Below, piece after piece: positions 18,647 through 27,002 of a DNA stretch of 64,000 nt; position 1 is the first letter of the stretch; each line of letters begins with the position of its first letter. The stretch spans positions 2,271,784 to 2,335,783 of the forward strand of contig NZ_JAMDLG010000001.1 of NCBI RefSeq assembly GCF_023721715.1, in the 5' to 3' direction. The position numbers and the translations under genes were made by a program. The notes beneath the pieces are model-generated. The model worked only from the letters and a program-made list of their open reading frames with translations. It was not told where the DNA came from and did no database searches. This DNA comes from Parasegetibacter sp. NRK P23 (GTDB lineage: Bacteria; Bacteroidota; Bacteroidia; Chitinophagales; Chitinophagaceae).

Positions 18647-19429
18647 CTATGCCATCTTCCACCGCTTCGCCAACAAACCCGTCGCCTTCGAAAGATCAAT
18701 CTCCGCGACCAGCGCACCGGGCAATCCGTAGGGCTGATGCGCCATCAACCCACCGTCCGGCGCGATGATGGATGAGGCCGATTCAGGGAATTTTGTGGTG
18801 TAATTAGCGCTCGCGAAATAAATGGTATTCTCCAACGCGCGCATCATCATCGCCTTCTCGTAGTAAGGCTGCTCCATACTCCCCCACTGTTCCGGCTTTC
18901 TGCCCGAAATATCGCTGCCCGCAAAATGCGGATGGAACACGATATGGGCACCGTTAACAGCCGCCCAACGAACCGTCTCCGGATAACGAAACCCTTCATG
19001 GCAAATGGATATCCCAAACTTCAGCCCACCGGTCTCGAATAAACGCCGTTCCGTTCCCGGCACCCAGATATGATCTTCCGAAGGATCCAACTGCACTTTA
19101 GCCTGAAAACCGAGCCACTCCCCCGATGCGGAAATCACCTGCGCCACGTTCTGCAGGCCCGATTCCGAATACCAATCCATGGGAAGAATGATGGCGATTT
19201 GATACCGAAGCGCTGTTTTACAGGCAGTTTCAAGCGCCGATTCCAATTCCTGCTTATCCGGAGCCTGGTAGGGATCATCCGTTTTAAGTGGGTAACCCGG
19301 TATAAACGTTTCCGGAAAACAAATGATGGAAGCGCCTTGTCCGGCGGCGTCCATAGTGAGCTTTTCCATTTCAGCAAGAGCATGTGTTACAGACAAAGGA
19401 TAAACCGGGGAAGCGATGGCTATTTTCAT
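18647..19429 (-). CDS. Carbon-nitrogen hydrolase (nitrilase superfamily)
   Basis: The 260-residue protein has the catalytic triad of the superfamily: Glu40 (CFPETFIPGYP), Lys111 (FQAKVQLDPSEDHIW) and Cys143 (GISICHEGFRYPE). Members hydrolyse nitriles, amides or carbamyl compounds through a Cys thioester. There is no signal peptide, so it is cytoplasmic. It has no functional neighbours; the YjbR gene diverges from it. The substrate cannot be predicted, and it could be an amidase of the aliphatic or omega-amidase type. Confidence 0.88.
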   Translation of the reverse strand: MKIAIASPVYPLSVTHALAEMEKLTMDAAGQGASIICFPETFIPGYPLKTDDPYQAPDKQELESALETACKTALRYQIAIILPMDWYSESGLQNVAQVISASGEWLGFQAKVQLDPSEDHIWVPGTERRLFETGGLKFGISICHEGFRYPETVRWAAVNGAHIVFHPHFAGSDISGRKPEQWGSMEQPYYEKAMMMRALENTIYFASANYTTKFPESASSIIAPDGGLMAHQPYGLPGALVAEIDLSKATGLLAKRWKMA

Positions 19430-19543
19430 ACAAAATGGTTAATGAAGGCGGCTGAATTTTTATCCTGGTAAATTTAAGCAGCTTAGGGCAATGAAAGTAG
19501 CCGATACGAAGCATGGCAAAAGAGAATATTTTATCTTTACCCC

Positions 19544-19891
19544 ATGCACATCGAAGCGCTTCAGGCATACTGCCTTTCAAAACCAGGCACCGAAGAAACC
19601 CTCCCCTTCGGTCCGGATACACTTGTTTATAAAGTGGGCGGTAAAATTTACCTGCTCACCTCGCTCGACAGCGAGCAGTTCGGGTTCAATGTAAAATGCG
19701 ATCCCGATCTTGCCGTTGAGTTGAGGGAACGTTATCCCTGTATTACACCCGGTTACCACATGAACAAAAAACACTGGAACACCGTTACGCCCGATGGCTC
19801 AGTGCCGGACGCGGTATTGAAGGAATGGATCGATCACTCTTATGAACTGGTGGTAAAAAGTCTGCCGGCGAAACTAAGGGCTGCATTGTAA
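19544..19891 (+). CDS. MmcQ/YjbR-family protein
   Basis: This 115-residue cytoplasmic protein shows the YjbR pattern: an N-terminal LQAYCLSKPGTEETLPFGPDT, a central VYKVGGKIYLLTSLD followed by FNVKCDPDLAVELRERYP, then the conserved GYHMNKKHWNTV and a C-terminal helix pair with WIDHSYELVVKSLPAK. The family has a double-wing fold related to DNA-binding proteins, but its role is not established. Its stop is two bases from the stop of the convergent regulator gene. A TATCTTTA element about a dozen bases upstream may be its -7 box. Confidence 0.92.
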   Translation: MHIEALQAYCLSKPGTEETLPFGPDTLVYKVGGKIYLLTSLDSEQFGFNVKCDPDLAVELRERYPCITPGYHMNKKHWNTVTPDGSVPDAVLKEWIDHSYELVVKSLPAKLRAAL

Positions 19892-19893
19892 AC

Positions 19894-20541
19894 TTATTGC
19901 TGCCTGACCAGCAACCCCAGGTTGTAAGCGGCTTTCAGGAGCGCGGGTGTATTGTGTACATTCATTTTTTGCAGCATATTCTTCCTGTGCGTATCAATCG
20001 TGTAAATACTCAGGCAAAGTTTCTCCGCGATCTCCTGGCTGGAAAGTCCTTTATCGAGTAAGGATAGAATTTCTTTTTCCCGCCTGGTCAGCATGGGAAT
20101 CTGCTGCGGATTGATGTCCAGTTCCCGGAGTTGCTGGAGTATTTTATCGTTGGCCGCTTTACTCAGGTAAACGTCTCCGTCCAGCACTTTGTTGATGGCC
20201 GTAACCAGTTCCGTTTTTTCCATATCCTTGAGCAGGTAACCATTCGCTCCTTTGCGGATCATCTGGGAAATGATGCCCGCTTCGTTCACAGAAGTAAGGC
20301 AGATGATTTTTACAGAAGGATACAACCGCCTGATCTGTTCGCAGAGTTGAAGTCCATCGGTATCGGGCAGGTTAATGTCCAGCAATACAAGATCACATTC
20401 GGGGTGTTCCCCCAATATATTTAAGGCCTGCCTGCCCGTGCGGGCGGCGGCAATCACCTCCAGGTAGCACTCATCCTTCAGCATGGTGGCCACACCATCC
20501 ACCACCAGCGGGTGATCATCTATAATCATCAGTTTTACCAT
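19894..20541 (-). CDS. NarL/FixJ-type (LuxR HTH) response regulator
   Basis: I start at the ATG complementary to 20539-20541 (MVKLMIIDDHP), giving 215 residues. The receiver domain carries Asp8/Asp9, phosphoacceptor Asp55 (LVLLDINLPDTDG), the conserved Thr in ICLTSVNE and Lys in LLKDMEKTE. The C-terminal LuxR-type HTH spans about 150-210 (LTRREKEILSLLDKGLSSQEIAEKL, then SIYTIDTHRKNMLQKM). It is the output partner of the TPR-containing kinase encoded 25 bases upstream on the same strand. Confidence 0.95.
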   Translation of the reverse strand: MVKLMIIDDHPLVVDGVATMLKDECYLEVIAAARTGRQALNILGEHPECDLVLLDINLPDTDGLQLCEQIRRLYPSVKIICLTSVNEAGIISQMIRKGANGYLLKDMEKTELVTAINKVLDGDVYLSKAANDKILQQLRELDINPQQIPMLTRREKEILSLLDKGLSSQEIAEKLCLSIYTIDTHRKNMLQKMNVHNTPALLKAAYNLGLLVRQQ

Positions 20542-20566
20542 AAATTCAGCGATGGTCAAATGTACG

Positions 20567-22603
20567 TTATCGGTTCAAGGATTGCCCTTCGTCCAGTAAA
20601 ATATCGATCAATACAGTGGTCCCAACATTGGGCACGGAATCGATCGACAATTTCCCGTTCAGGTATTCCACACGGCTTTTTACGGTTGACAAGCCCATAC
20701 TCTGCGCCTCGCCGGTACCAGTGGTATCAAACCCTTTGCCATTGTCTTCCACCACGAGGCTGAGCCTGTCCCCTTCCCTGTTCAGTTGCACCAGCACACT
20801 GGTGGCGGCCGCGTGTTTGATAATGTTGTTCATCAGTTCCTGCACAATACGGTACAACATCACTTCTGTGGTGCGGTCGAGACGGTTTTCCAATCCGTAA
20901 GATTGAAAGTTAACGGATAACATTTTGCCTGCGCTGATGTTGTTGCTCATATCCCGGAGCGCTTCGGGAAGCCCTACTTTCAGCAATACTTCGGGCATCA
21001 TATTGTGCGCCACCCGTCTCAGTTCTTCAGAGGCGGCACCGATCAGTTCCCTGGTTTTTTTATACAGCGGATTGCCCGTTAAGCCGGGCACCTCTTCCTG
21101 TAGTGTACTGTAGTGCATCCGCACGGTGGAGAATAGTCCGCCAAGCCCATCATGCAGGTCCTTCGCGATGCGAGTGCGCTCCGCTTCCTGCCCGTTCACC
21201 ATCGATTGGAGCGAGATCACCTGTTGCTGCCCCTCCAGGAATTTGATTTCATCTTCTTTCAGTTTTCTATCTTTTTCGGCCAGTATTCTTCGTTGCCTGC
21301 CCGTTCTGTAAATCAGCAATACCAAAAGCAACAACAACAGGGCCACGCCCAAGGATACCAGCAGCCAGCGGTTCTTCTCCAGCACCTCCAGTTTCCGCAA
21401 CGCATTCTCTTTTTCCAGGGAAGAAATATGGGTCATGCGTTTTTCGTTCTGGTATTTGGCTTCCAGGAAATTCAGTTCCTTCAGTTTTTCATCTGTTTCC
21501 AGACTATCGCTCAGGCGGATGGCTTTTTCACGGTAATCCAGGGCTTGCTGAAACTGCTTTCTTCCCTTAAAAATATCGGCCAGGTAACCAGCCGCTCTCC
21601 GGGCATTAAACGTAAGTCCGGTGGCGACGCCGGCCTGGTATACTTCTTCGAACAACGGAATGGCTTTGGGAATCATGCCCGCCTCATAATAACTCGTAGC
21701 CAGGTTTTGCATGGCGGAAAGGCGGCTGCCTTCATTGTTCATTTCTGAAGCCGTTTTCAATGATTGTTCATGCGCGGCGATCGCTTTATCGTATGCCCTG
21801 AGGTAATCGCGGAAGAAATTCCCTTCCAGCTTATAATATTCATAACGGGTATCCAATGCCTGGTAAGGACTGAATTCTGCGGTTGCGATCAGGGTTTTCA
21901 TTTCTTTCAGTACGCGGTCTATACCAGCACTGTCTTTACGCACACTATAGAGTGAATGCAATTCGTACAAATAATCGAAATGATAAATCGGCTTCGCCTT
22001 TTTCACCTGGGGCTCGGCGCTCGCCAGGTATTCCGCGGCTTTGTCGAAAAGTTTCAACTGCCGGTATTCACTCGCAATGTTGCAATACACAATCACCAGG
22101 TTGTTAGGATCAGGCGTTTGCAGTTCCGCGAGTTCAAGGGATTTCAGGCGGTGCGATAAAGCCGTAGCGTAATCACCATTCCGGTTGTAGATACCCCCGA
22201 GGTTATTATGGGCCATCATGTGGGCACGGAGCCTGCGGAGACTGTCTTTCGAAGGTGATGGCTCAGTAAGAATAGCTTCATAAGTCCCGATCGCTTCCAG
22301 CCAGTTGTTCATCTTCACCGCGTAGTTGCCTTTTGCGATCAGCGACTGGCATATACCCGTATAATATTTCTCCTTCCGCGCAATATCCAGCGCCTGCCCA
22401 AGCAGGGAAAGGCCCGCCGTATCCTGCTTGTGCGTGAGCAGGTAGCCCCCCAGCCGGTTCAGGGCGTCCACCCGGGTGGTATCGTCCTTCGGTTTCCGGA
22501 TGATCTGCCAAAGGCTGTCTTCGTTCACTTTCTGTGCAAGAAGAACACCCGAAACCAGCACCAGTAGCAGAACAATACATATCTTTTTATACAAGAGCCG
22601 CAT
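20567..22603 (-). CDS. TPR-repeat sensor histidine kinase (HisKA_3)
   Basis: The start complementary to 22601-22603 gives about 678 residues. A signal sequence (about 1-23) is followed by a periplasmic array of tetratricopeptide repeats up to about residue 395 (for example AHNNLGGIYNRNGDYATALSHRLKSLELA and AMQNLATSYYEAGMIPKAIPLFEEVY). A coiled stretch, one transmembrane helix (LLVSLGVALLLLLLVLLIY) and a HisKA_3 domain follow, with phosphoacceptor His in AKDLHDGLGGLFSTVR and a HATPase domain (ELMNNIIKHAAAT, EDNGKGFD, GLSTVKSRVEYLNG). This architecture is common in Bacteroidota. It pairs with the NarL-type regulator downstream. The ligand is unknown. Confidence 0.93.
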   Translation of the reverse strand: MRLLYKKICIVLLLVLVSGVLLAQKVNEDSLWQIIRKPKDDTTRVDALNRLGGYLLTHKQDTAGLSLLGQALDIARKEKYYTGICQSLIAKGNYAVKMNNWLEAIGTYEAILTEPSPSKDSLRRLRAHMMAHNNLGGIYNRNGDYATALSHRLKSLELAELQTPDPNNLVIVYCNIASEYRQLKLFDKAAEYLASAEPQVKKAKPIYHFDYLYELHSLYSVRKDSAGIDRVLKEMKTLIATAEFSPYQALDTRYEYYKLEGNFFRDYLRAYDKAIAAHEQSLKTASEMNNEGSRLSAMQNLATSYYEAGMIPKAIPLFEEVYQAGVATGLTFNARRAAGYLADIFKGRKQFQQALDYREKAIRLSDSLETDEKLKELNFLEAKYQNEKRMTHISSLEKENALRKLEVLEKNRWLLVSLGVALLLLLLVLLIYRTGRQRRILAEKDRKLKEDEIKFLEGQQQVISLQSMVNGQEAERTRIAKDLHDGLGGLFSTVRMHYSTLQEEVPGLTGNPLYKKTRELIGAASEELRRVAHNMMPEVLLKVGLPEALRDMSNNISAGKMLSVNFQSYGLENRLDRTTEVMLYRIVQELMNNIIKHAAATSVLVQLNREGDRLSLVVEDNGKGFDTTGTGEAQSMGLSTVKSRVEYLNGKLSIDSVPNVGTTVLIDILLDEGQSLNR

Positions 22604-22802
22604 ACAATAAAGCATTAAATATTACGAATCATTGAACCTTGCACGATTCAGGCTTGAAAACTACTACAATCGCCGGTGACCCCAATACCAAATATCAGGT
22701 ATTTATCCCGCTGATTTTTCGCCAGGAACCGGTATATACTGAAGCCCCTTCACAACGGACATTTACAGGGAACAAAACCAACAGGAGTACATCCCCGCAA
22801 AT

Positions 22803-24029
22803 ATGCCTTTCATGCGACAACTATTCTTATTACCGCTACTGCTTCTTCCTTTCGCCGGATTCGCACAGGAAGAGGAAAGCAAGTCCGGACGATTATCACC
22901 GAAAGAATTCGCTATTCCTCCTTCTCCCGTATTCGACCTGATGGGCGTAACGCCTTCCCAGATCAACCGCACTTCTGATATCAAGGATTTTAAGGTAGAC
23001 TGGTCGTTCAAATCATGGCGCCTCAATCCAAATATCGCCATTCAATCGCAACCGGTCTGGGAATTGTTGTACCGGAGAAAAGACCTGAAAAAATACCAGC
23101 GCTCCGATTATTTCATGAGAAGACTGGCCTCACTCGATGTATCATTGGGAACGGTTCAGAACGAAGAAAGCGACCGGAGAATAGGCTTCGCTGGAAAAAT
23201 GAACATCTTAAAAGGCCGCGACCCTTTGATGGAGAAGGACCTTTATGAAGAAATTTCCATTCGTTTCCAGGAAGAGCAAACCACGCTGGAAGCACAATTA
23301 AAAGCCTTGCAGGAAAAGCTGGACACCAGTATCAGTATCATTGAAAGATCGGCCATCCGCACCGAAATCAGCAATACGAACGCTGAACTGCAAACCCTGA
23401 ACAGCCGGCGGAACACGGAAATAAATGAACGGGCCGCATTGTTCGTAGCGGAACATTGGAACGCCGCCTCGCTGGACGTTGCTTTTGGCCGCGTATACAC
23501 TTACCAGAGCGATAGCGCGGGATCATTGAACAAATTAAGACTGAACCGGAATACCGGATGGGGCATGTGGGTGAATGGCGGTGTTCCGTTGGGAAAACGA
23601 TGGCTGCTCTCCGGCCTGATCCGCACTACCTGGTATGAAGAAGAACTGAACTTCCTGTTAAGAGATAAAAATACCGGGGAAGAAACCCAACAATTGGCCG
23701 TAGCCGAAAACAAACTTTATTCCGCGGGTATCAACCTCCGTTATGGCGGACCACTCTATAGCTTTTTCGTGGAATTCCTCTATGAAAAGAAAGCGCTCAA
23801 AACACCCATAGAAGCACTGAGCGAAGCGTTTACCGCTCCGGCAGATGTGGAGATTGTTGAATCCTCCGTGAAGTGGACCACCGTTCATCCCAACGCCTTG
23901 AGCCTGGGTGGCGACTGGCGCATCAGCAGGAACGTGATCATCAACTACGGGATGCGCTGGATACTGGATAAAAACGGGAAGTCGCAGGCATTTATCCCCG
24001 TGGCGGGTATTTCCTGCATGATGCGGTAA
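22803..24029 (+). CDS. Exported predicted outer-membrane protein with central coiled coil
   Basis: The 408-residue product has a signal peptide (about 1-21, ending FAQ); a second ATG three codons later is an alternative start. Residues about 140-215 are charged, heptad-like and Glu/Gln-rich (EEQTTLEAQLKALQEKLDT and INERAALFVAEHW), predicting a coiled coil. The C-terminal half alternates aromatic and polar residues like beta-barrel strands (RNTGWGMWVNGGVPLGKRW, LYSAGINLRYGGPLYSFFVEF, NVIINYGMRW). I do not recognise a named family. It is the first of four exported proteins encoded in one direction with a lipase; the spacing to that gene is 26 bases, so they are probably co-transcribed. Confidence 0.75.
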   Translation: MPFMRQLFLLPLLLLPFAGFAQEEESKSGRLSPKEFAIPPSPVFDLMGVTPSQINRTSDIKDFKVDWSFKSWRLNPNIAIQSQPVWELLYRRKDLKKYQRSDYFMRRLASLDVSLGTVQNEESDRRIGFAGKMNILKGRDPLMEKDLYEEISIRFQEEQTTLEAQLKALQEKLDTSISIIERSAIRTEISNTNAELQTLNSRRNTEINERAALFVAEHWNAASLDVAFGRVYTYQSDSAGSLNKLRLNRNTGWGMWVNGGVPLGKRWLLSGLIRTTWYEEELNFLLRDKNTGEETQQLAVAENKLYSAGINLRYGGPLYSFFVEFLYEKKALKTPIEALSEAFTAPADVEIVESSVKWTTVHPNALSLGGDWRISRNVIINYGMRWILDKNGKSQAFIPVAGISCMMR

Positions 24030-24055
24030 TCTTTTCAATCCTCAATCACCATTAT

Positions 24056-25501
24056 ATGAAACGAGTATTAATGTTCATGCTGCTTTCATTCAGCATTTGC
24101 TTCAGCGCAAAAACACAGGTCCGGTTCTGTACCGACCCGCGTTTTGCCTTCGATATTCCTGAAAAGGAAAATAACTGTATGCAGTATTTCAATTACAACG
24201 AAACCGGCATGACGCCCGGGAACGCATTCATTCTCGCCAAGATGAGTGAACTGATTTACCCGGAAAGACTGTATTACCAAACGCGCTACCTTCAGAATGG
24301 CCAGCGTCCGGTCACTTCCATTTCCAGTACCGATTGGATCGAACAGAACAGCACGGTAAACAACAGTAATATTGAAGCCGTGTTTGCCGGGCGGTTCGCG
24401 CATTACTTCTTTGATGAACGGCAGCGACCGAAACGCCTAGCGCTCCTGGCCGTTCCGGTAAAGATGGTGCCCGAAGCGCAGAAGGTAACCAAATTACCTG
24501 CCAACATTAACCTCAGGCTGGATTCTTCGAAAAGCACCGTGCCTCCGAAAGCGAGTCAGCCGGTTGCCCGGAACTTCGAAGAAGATTCCATTGCCTGGGT
24601 GAACGAAAACACGGCGCAATTCAAATTTATCCGCCAGCGCAACGGGGTGAAGATACTGGGCATTGATGCGGGCTTCGATCCTGAACTCATGATGATAGAT
24701 GCGCCAAAAGCGAACTTCATCGTTTTCCGCGGCACCGATGCATATAAAGAAATCGGCAACAGAGGGGAATGGATCGGAACCGACTTTCTCGCCACGTTCA
24801 AGGATGGAACCGGTTCGCTGTCCGGCACAAAATTGCACAGTGGTTTTTACGAAAGTTACCTGCTCATCAGGCCCGAACTGATCGGCTTCCTGAATGCCAA
24901 CGGCGGGAAATCGAAAAAGATATGGCTCACCGGCCACAGCCTGGGTTCCGCCATGGCCGTGATCGCAGGGGTTGACCTGAAAGCCGCCGGATACAATGTA
25001 CAGTCCGTATACGGTTTCTCCGCACCAAGAGTACTGGGCAACGATGCCTTTAAAAACAAAGGAAATAGTTTATTGCCCAACCGCATCCACCGTTTTGAAT
25101 ACTATCTGGACCCGGTAAGTGTAGTAGGCGTTCCTTTCTACCATGCGCCGGGCAAACGCCACTGGTTCGACCATGTGGAATACGGCGATCTTCAGAAATA
25201 CACTACCGACGACGACCGCTACCTTTCCCTTAACCCCTGCGAATTCAACAAATGTCCGGGCGATAGCCGAAGCGACAACACCGTTCGTATCCTGAAAGCG
25301 AGAAAAAGCGGGGTAATGACCGATTTCATGGCTGAACCCACCAAACTGATGGGCCATAACCACAACCCGCAGTGGATGCTGCGGGGTATTTACAAACTGT
25401 TATCCGCAACCGAAAAAGCCCGTCTTCCTTCTATTGACGACAGCTTCCCCTTCCTCTATGCCAAAGGTCCAACCGATACCCCCATTCCCGGCACCCGCTA
25501 A
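24056..25501 (+). CDS. Exported class-3 lipase family protein
   Basis: The 481-residue protein starts with a signal peptide (about 1-20). A lipase_3 alpha/beta-hydrolase core occupies roughly 190-365: a strand and oxyanion segment FIVFRGTD, then the nucleophile elbow WLTGHSLGSAM with Ser295, then FSAPRVLGN, a likely catalytic Asp in YYLDPVSVV, and His residues in FYHAPGKRHWFDH. Class-3 lipases hydrolyse acylglycerols or phospholipids. The N-terminal 180 residues are not recognised, and Cys residues near the ends may form disulfides in the periplasm or outside. It sits in a run with three other exported proteins, including one that resembles a lipid-transfer protein. Confidence 0.85.
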   Translation: MKRVLMFMLLSFSICFSAKTQVRFCTDPRFAFDIPEKENNCMQYFNYNETGMTPGNAFILAKMSELIYPERLYYQTRYLQNGQRPVTSISSTDWIEQNSTVNNSNIEAVFAGRFAHYFFDERQRPKRLALLAVPVKMVPEAQKVTKLPANINLRLDSSKSTVPPKASQPVARNFEEDSIAWVNENTAQFKFIRQRNGVKILGIDAGFDPELMMIDAPKANFIVFRGTDAYKEIGNRGEWIGTDFLATFKDGTGSLSGTKLHSGFYESYLLIRPELIGFLNANGGKSKKIWLTGHSLGSAMAVIAGVDLKAAGYNVQSVYGFSAPRVLGNDAFKNKGNSLLPNRIHRFEYYLDPVSVVGVPFYHAPGKRHWFDHVEYGDLQKYTTDDDRYLSLNPCEFNKCPGDSRSDNTVRILKARKSGVMTDFMAEPTKLMGHNHNPQWMLRGIYKLLSATEKARLPSIDDSFPFLYAKGPTDTPIPGTR

Positions 25502-25528
25502 TATTCCTTCATCCCACAACATACAATT

Positions 25529-26998
25529 ATGAAAAAAGTATTCCTCCTCGCGGGCACCTCGTTCCTGCTCGCAAACAGTTCGATGGCCCAGAACAGGATC
25601 GTCATCGAAAACAGGCAGCCGGTCAGTTTCAGCGGCAAAACACCGGTCGCTTTTAAACGATTCGACCTTGCAGAAGCCAAAGTAAACGGGCAGCAAATGA
25701 AGCCTACCGACAAAATTAAAACCATCAGCGGAAAAGAAATCACGGTGGAAGAATACCTGGCGCGCGTCAATAAAATTGAACAGGAAATCAGCAAGCGGGG
25801 CTATTCCCTCCGGAAATATGAGATCGGTAAAACATCCCTCAAGTTCAAACCGGTCAACATTTCGAATACGGAAATCCTGCGCAAGAACCAGCTCATCAAT
25901 ACCGGGGTGAAAGCGCCTTTGGGCCGTCAGCAACGGGTAACCATGTTGTTTCCGCAAAAAAAGAGCACGGCAACGGCTTCGGCTACCACGCTCAACAAGA
26001 CTGCCAACAACGGATTGATTACACAGAAAAAACCGGTATCGAATGTAAACCTGGAAATCAAAAGAGAAGAAAAAAGAATTGAAGAAGAATACTCCATCGC
26101 GCAACTGCTGAAACCACTTACCGACCAGATACAGGAATCGATGGGCAACGATGGCGCTAACTTCAGCCTATCAAACGCCTCGCTCAAAGTTTCCAGTTAC
26201 GCCGTGAAGCCACTGGGCGGAAACGTGGAAAACGGCATGGGCACCACCGGCTCAGAATACAAAGTAGCGGTCAACTTCAACGCCAATGTCAGGGGGTCCT
26301 TCGGGCTGCCTTTCACCATCACTATTCCCATGGCCACCATGAACGGAGAGTTCACCGCCAAGGCCAACAACAACCAGGCCCATGAAAGAAAAGTGGTGGT
26401 AAACCTGATGGGCAGATCTTTTTTCAACAGAACCACCAATATTTCCAGCGCCACCTTTTCTGAAAGTGATGAGGAAGAATTGCAATTGAGTGAAATTATG
26501 CCCACCCGCACCTTCTCTTCCCTCAACTTTATGGACTGGCTTCCTTCCATCGGCATCAATACCACTTTCTCGCTGGGTGGATCTGTAGGATGCAGCTACG
26601 ACGTACAGATGGACAGAAACGGAGTTTCCGCACACATCGGCCCCACCTATGGCACGACCCTCCGCGTAGCCGCCTCTTATGGCATGGAAGATGTGCTGGA
26701 AGGCGGCATAGAAGGCATCATCACTTTAGTGAAAGGAGGACTGGGCTTCGGCGGCACTGCCGGTCTTGCGAGAGAAGAAGGTGTTTGGCGGCTGAAGAAC
26801 ATCTCTTCCGTAGAAGCCACACTGGAAGCGCTGAAAGGAGAGATCAATCTTTTTGTAAGATACCCTGACCTTTCCAACTGGAGTTGCTTCGCGCCCTGCA
26901 TTAAAAAAGAAACCATCCCCATTTATGAAACACCTGCCGCTTTCCGCCTGAATGGCACTTTGCTGGAATCCGACAAAGGCTTTAACCTGAACTGGTAA
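25529..26998 (+). CDS. Exported beta-rich protein, function unknown
   Basis: This 489-residue protein has a signal peptide (about 1-21, ending SMAQ). Residues about 50-210 are basic and helix-prone, with a charged EIKREEKRIEEEY stretch. From about 215 it becomes Gly- and beta-rich: a segment of alternating hydrophobic strands (KVAVNFNANVRGSFGLPFTI), then DWLPSIGINTTFSLGGSVG and GGIEGIITLVKGGLGFGGTAG, and a C-terminal EATLEALKGEINLFVRYP with a Trp/Cys cluster (LSNWSCFAPC). I do not recognise the family. It lies 27 bases after the lipase gene and four bases before the vitellogenin-like gene, so it probably belongs to the same unit. Confidence 0.75.
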   Translation: MKKVFLLAGTSFLLANSSMAQNRIVIENRQPVSFSGKTPVAFKRFDLAEAKVNGQQMKPTDKIKTISGKEITVEEYLARVNKIEQEISKRGYSLRKYEIGKTSLKFKPVNISNTEILRKNQLINTGVKAPLGRQQRVTMLFPQKKSTATASATTLNKTANNGLITQKKPVSNVNLEIKREEKRIEEEYSIAQLLKPLTDQIQESMGNDGANFSLSNASLKVSSYAVKPLGGNVENGMGTTGSEYKVAVNFNANVRGSFGLPFTITIPMATMNGEFTAKANNNQAHERKVVVNLMGRSFFNRTTNISSATFSESDEEELQLSEIMPTRTFSSLNFMDWLPSIGINTTFSLGGSVGCSYDVQMDRNGVSAHIGPTYGTTLRVAASYGMEDVLEGGIEGIITLVKGGLGFGGTAGLAREEGVWRLKNISSVEATLEALKGEINLFVRYPDLSNWSCFAPCIKKETIPIYETPAAFRLNGTLLESDKGFNLNW

Positions 26999-27002
26999 TT
27001 TT

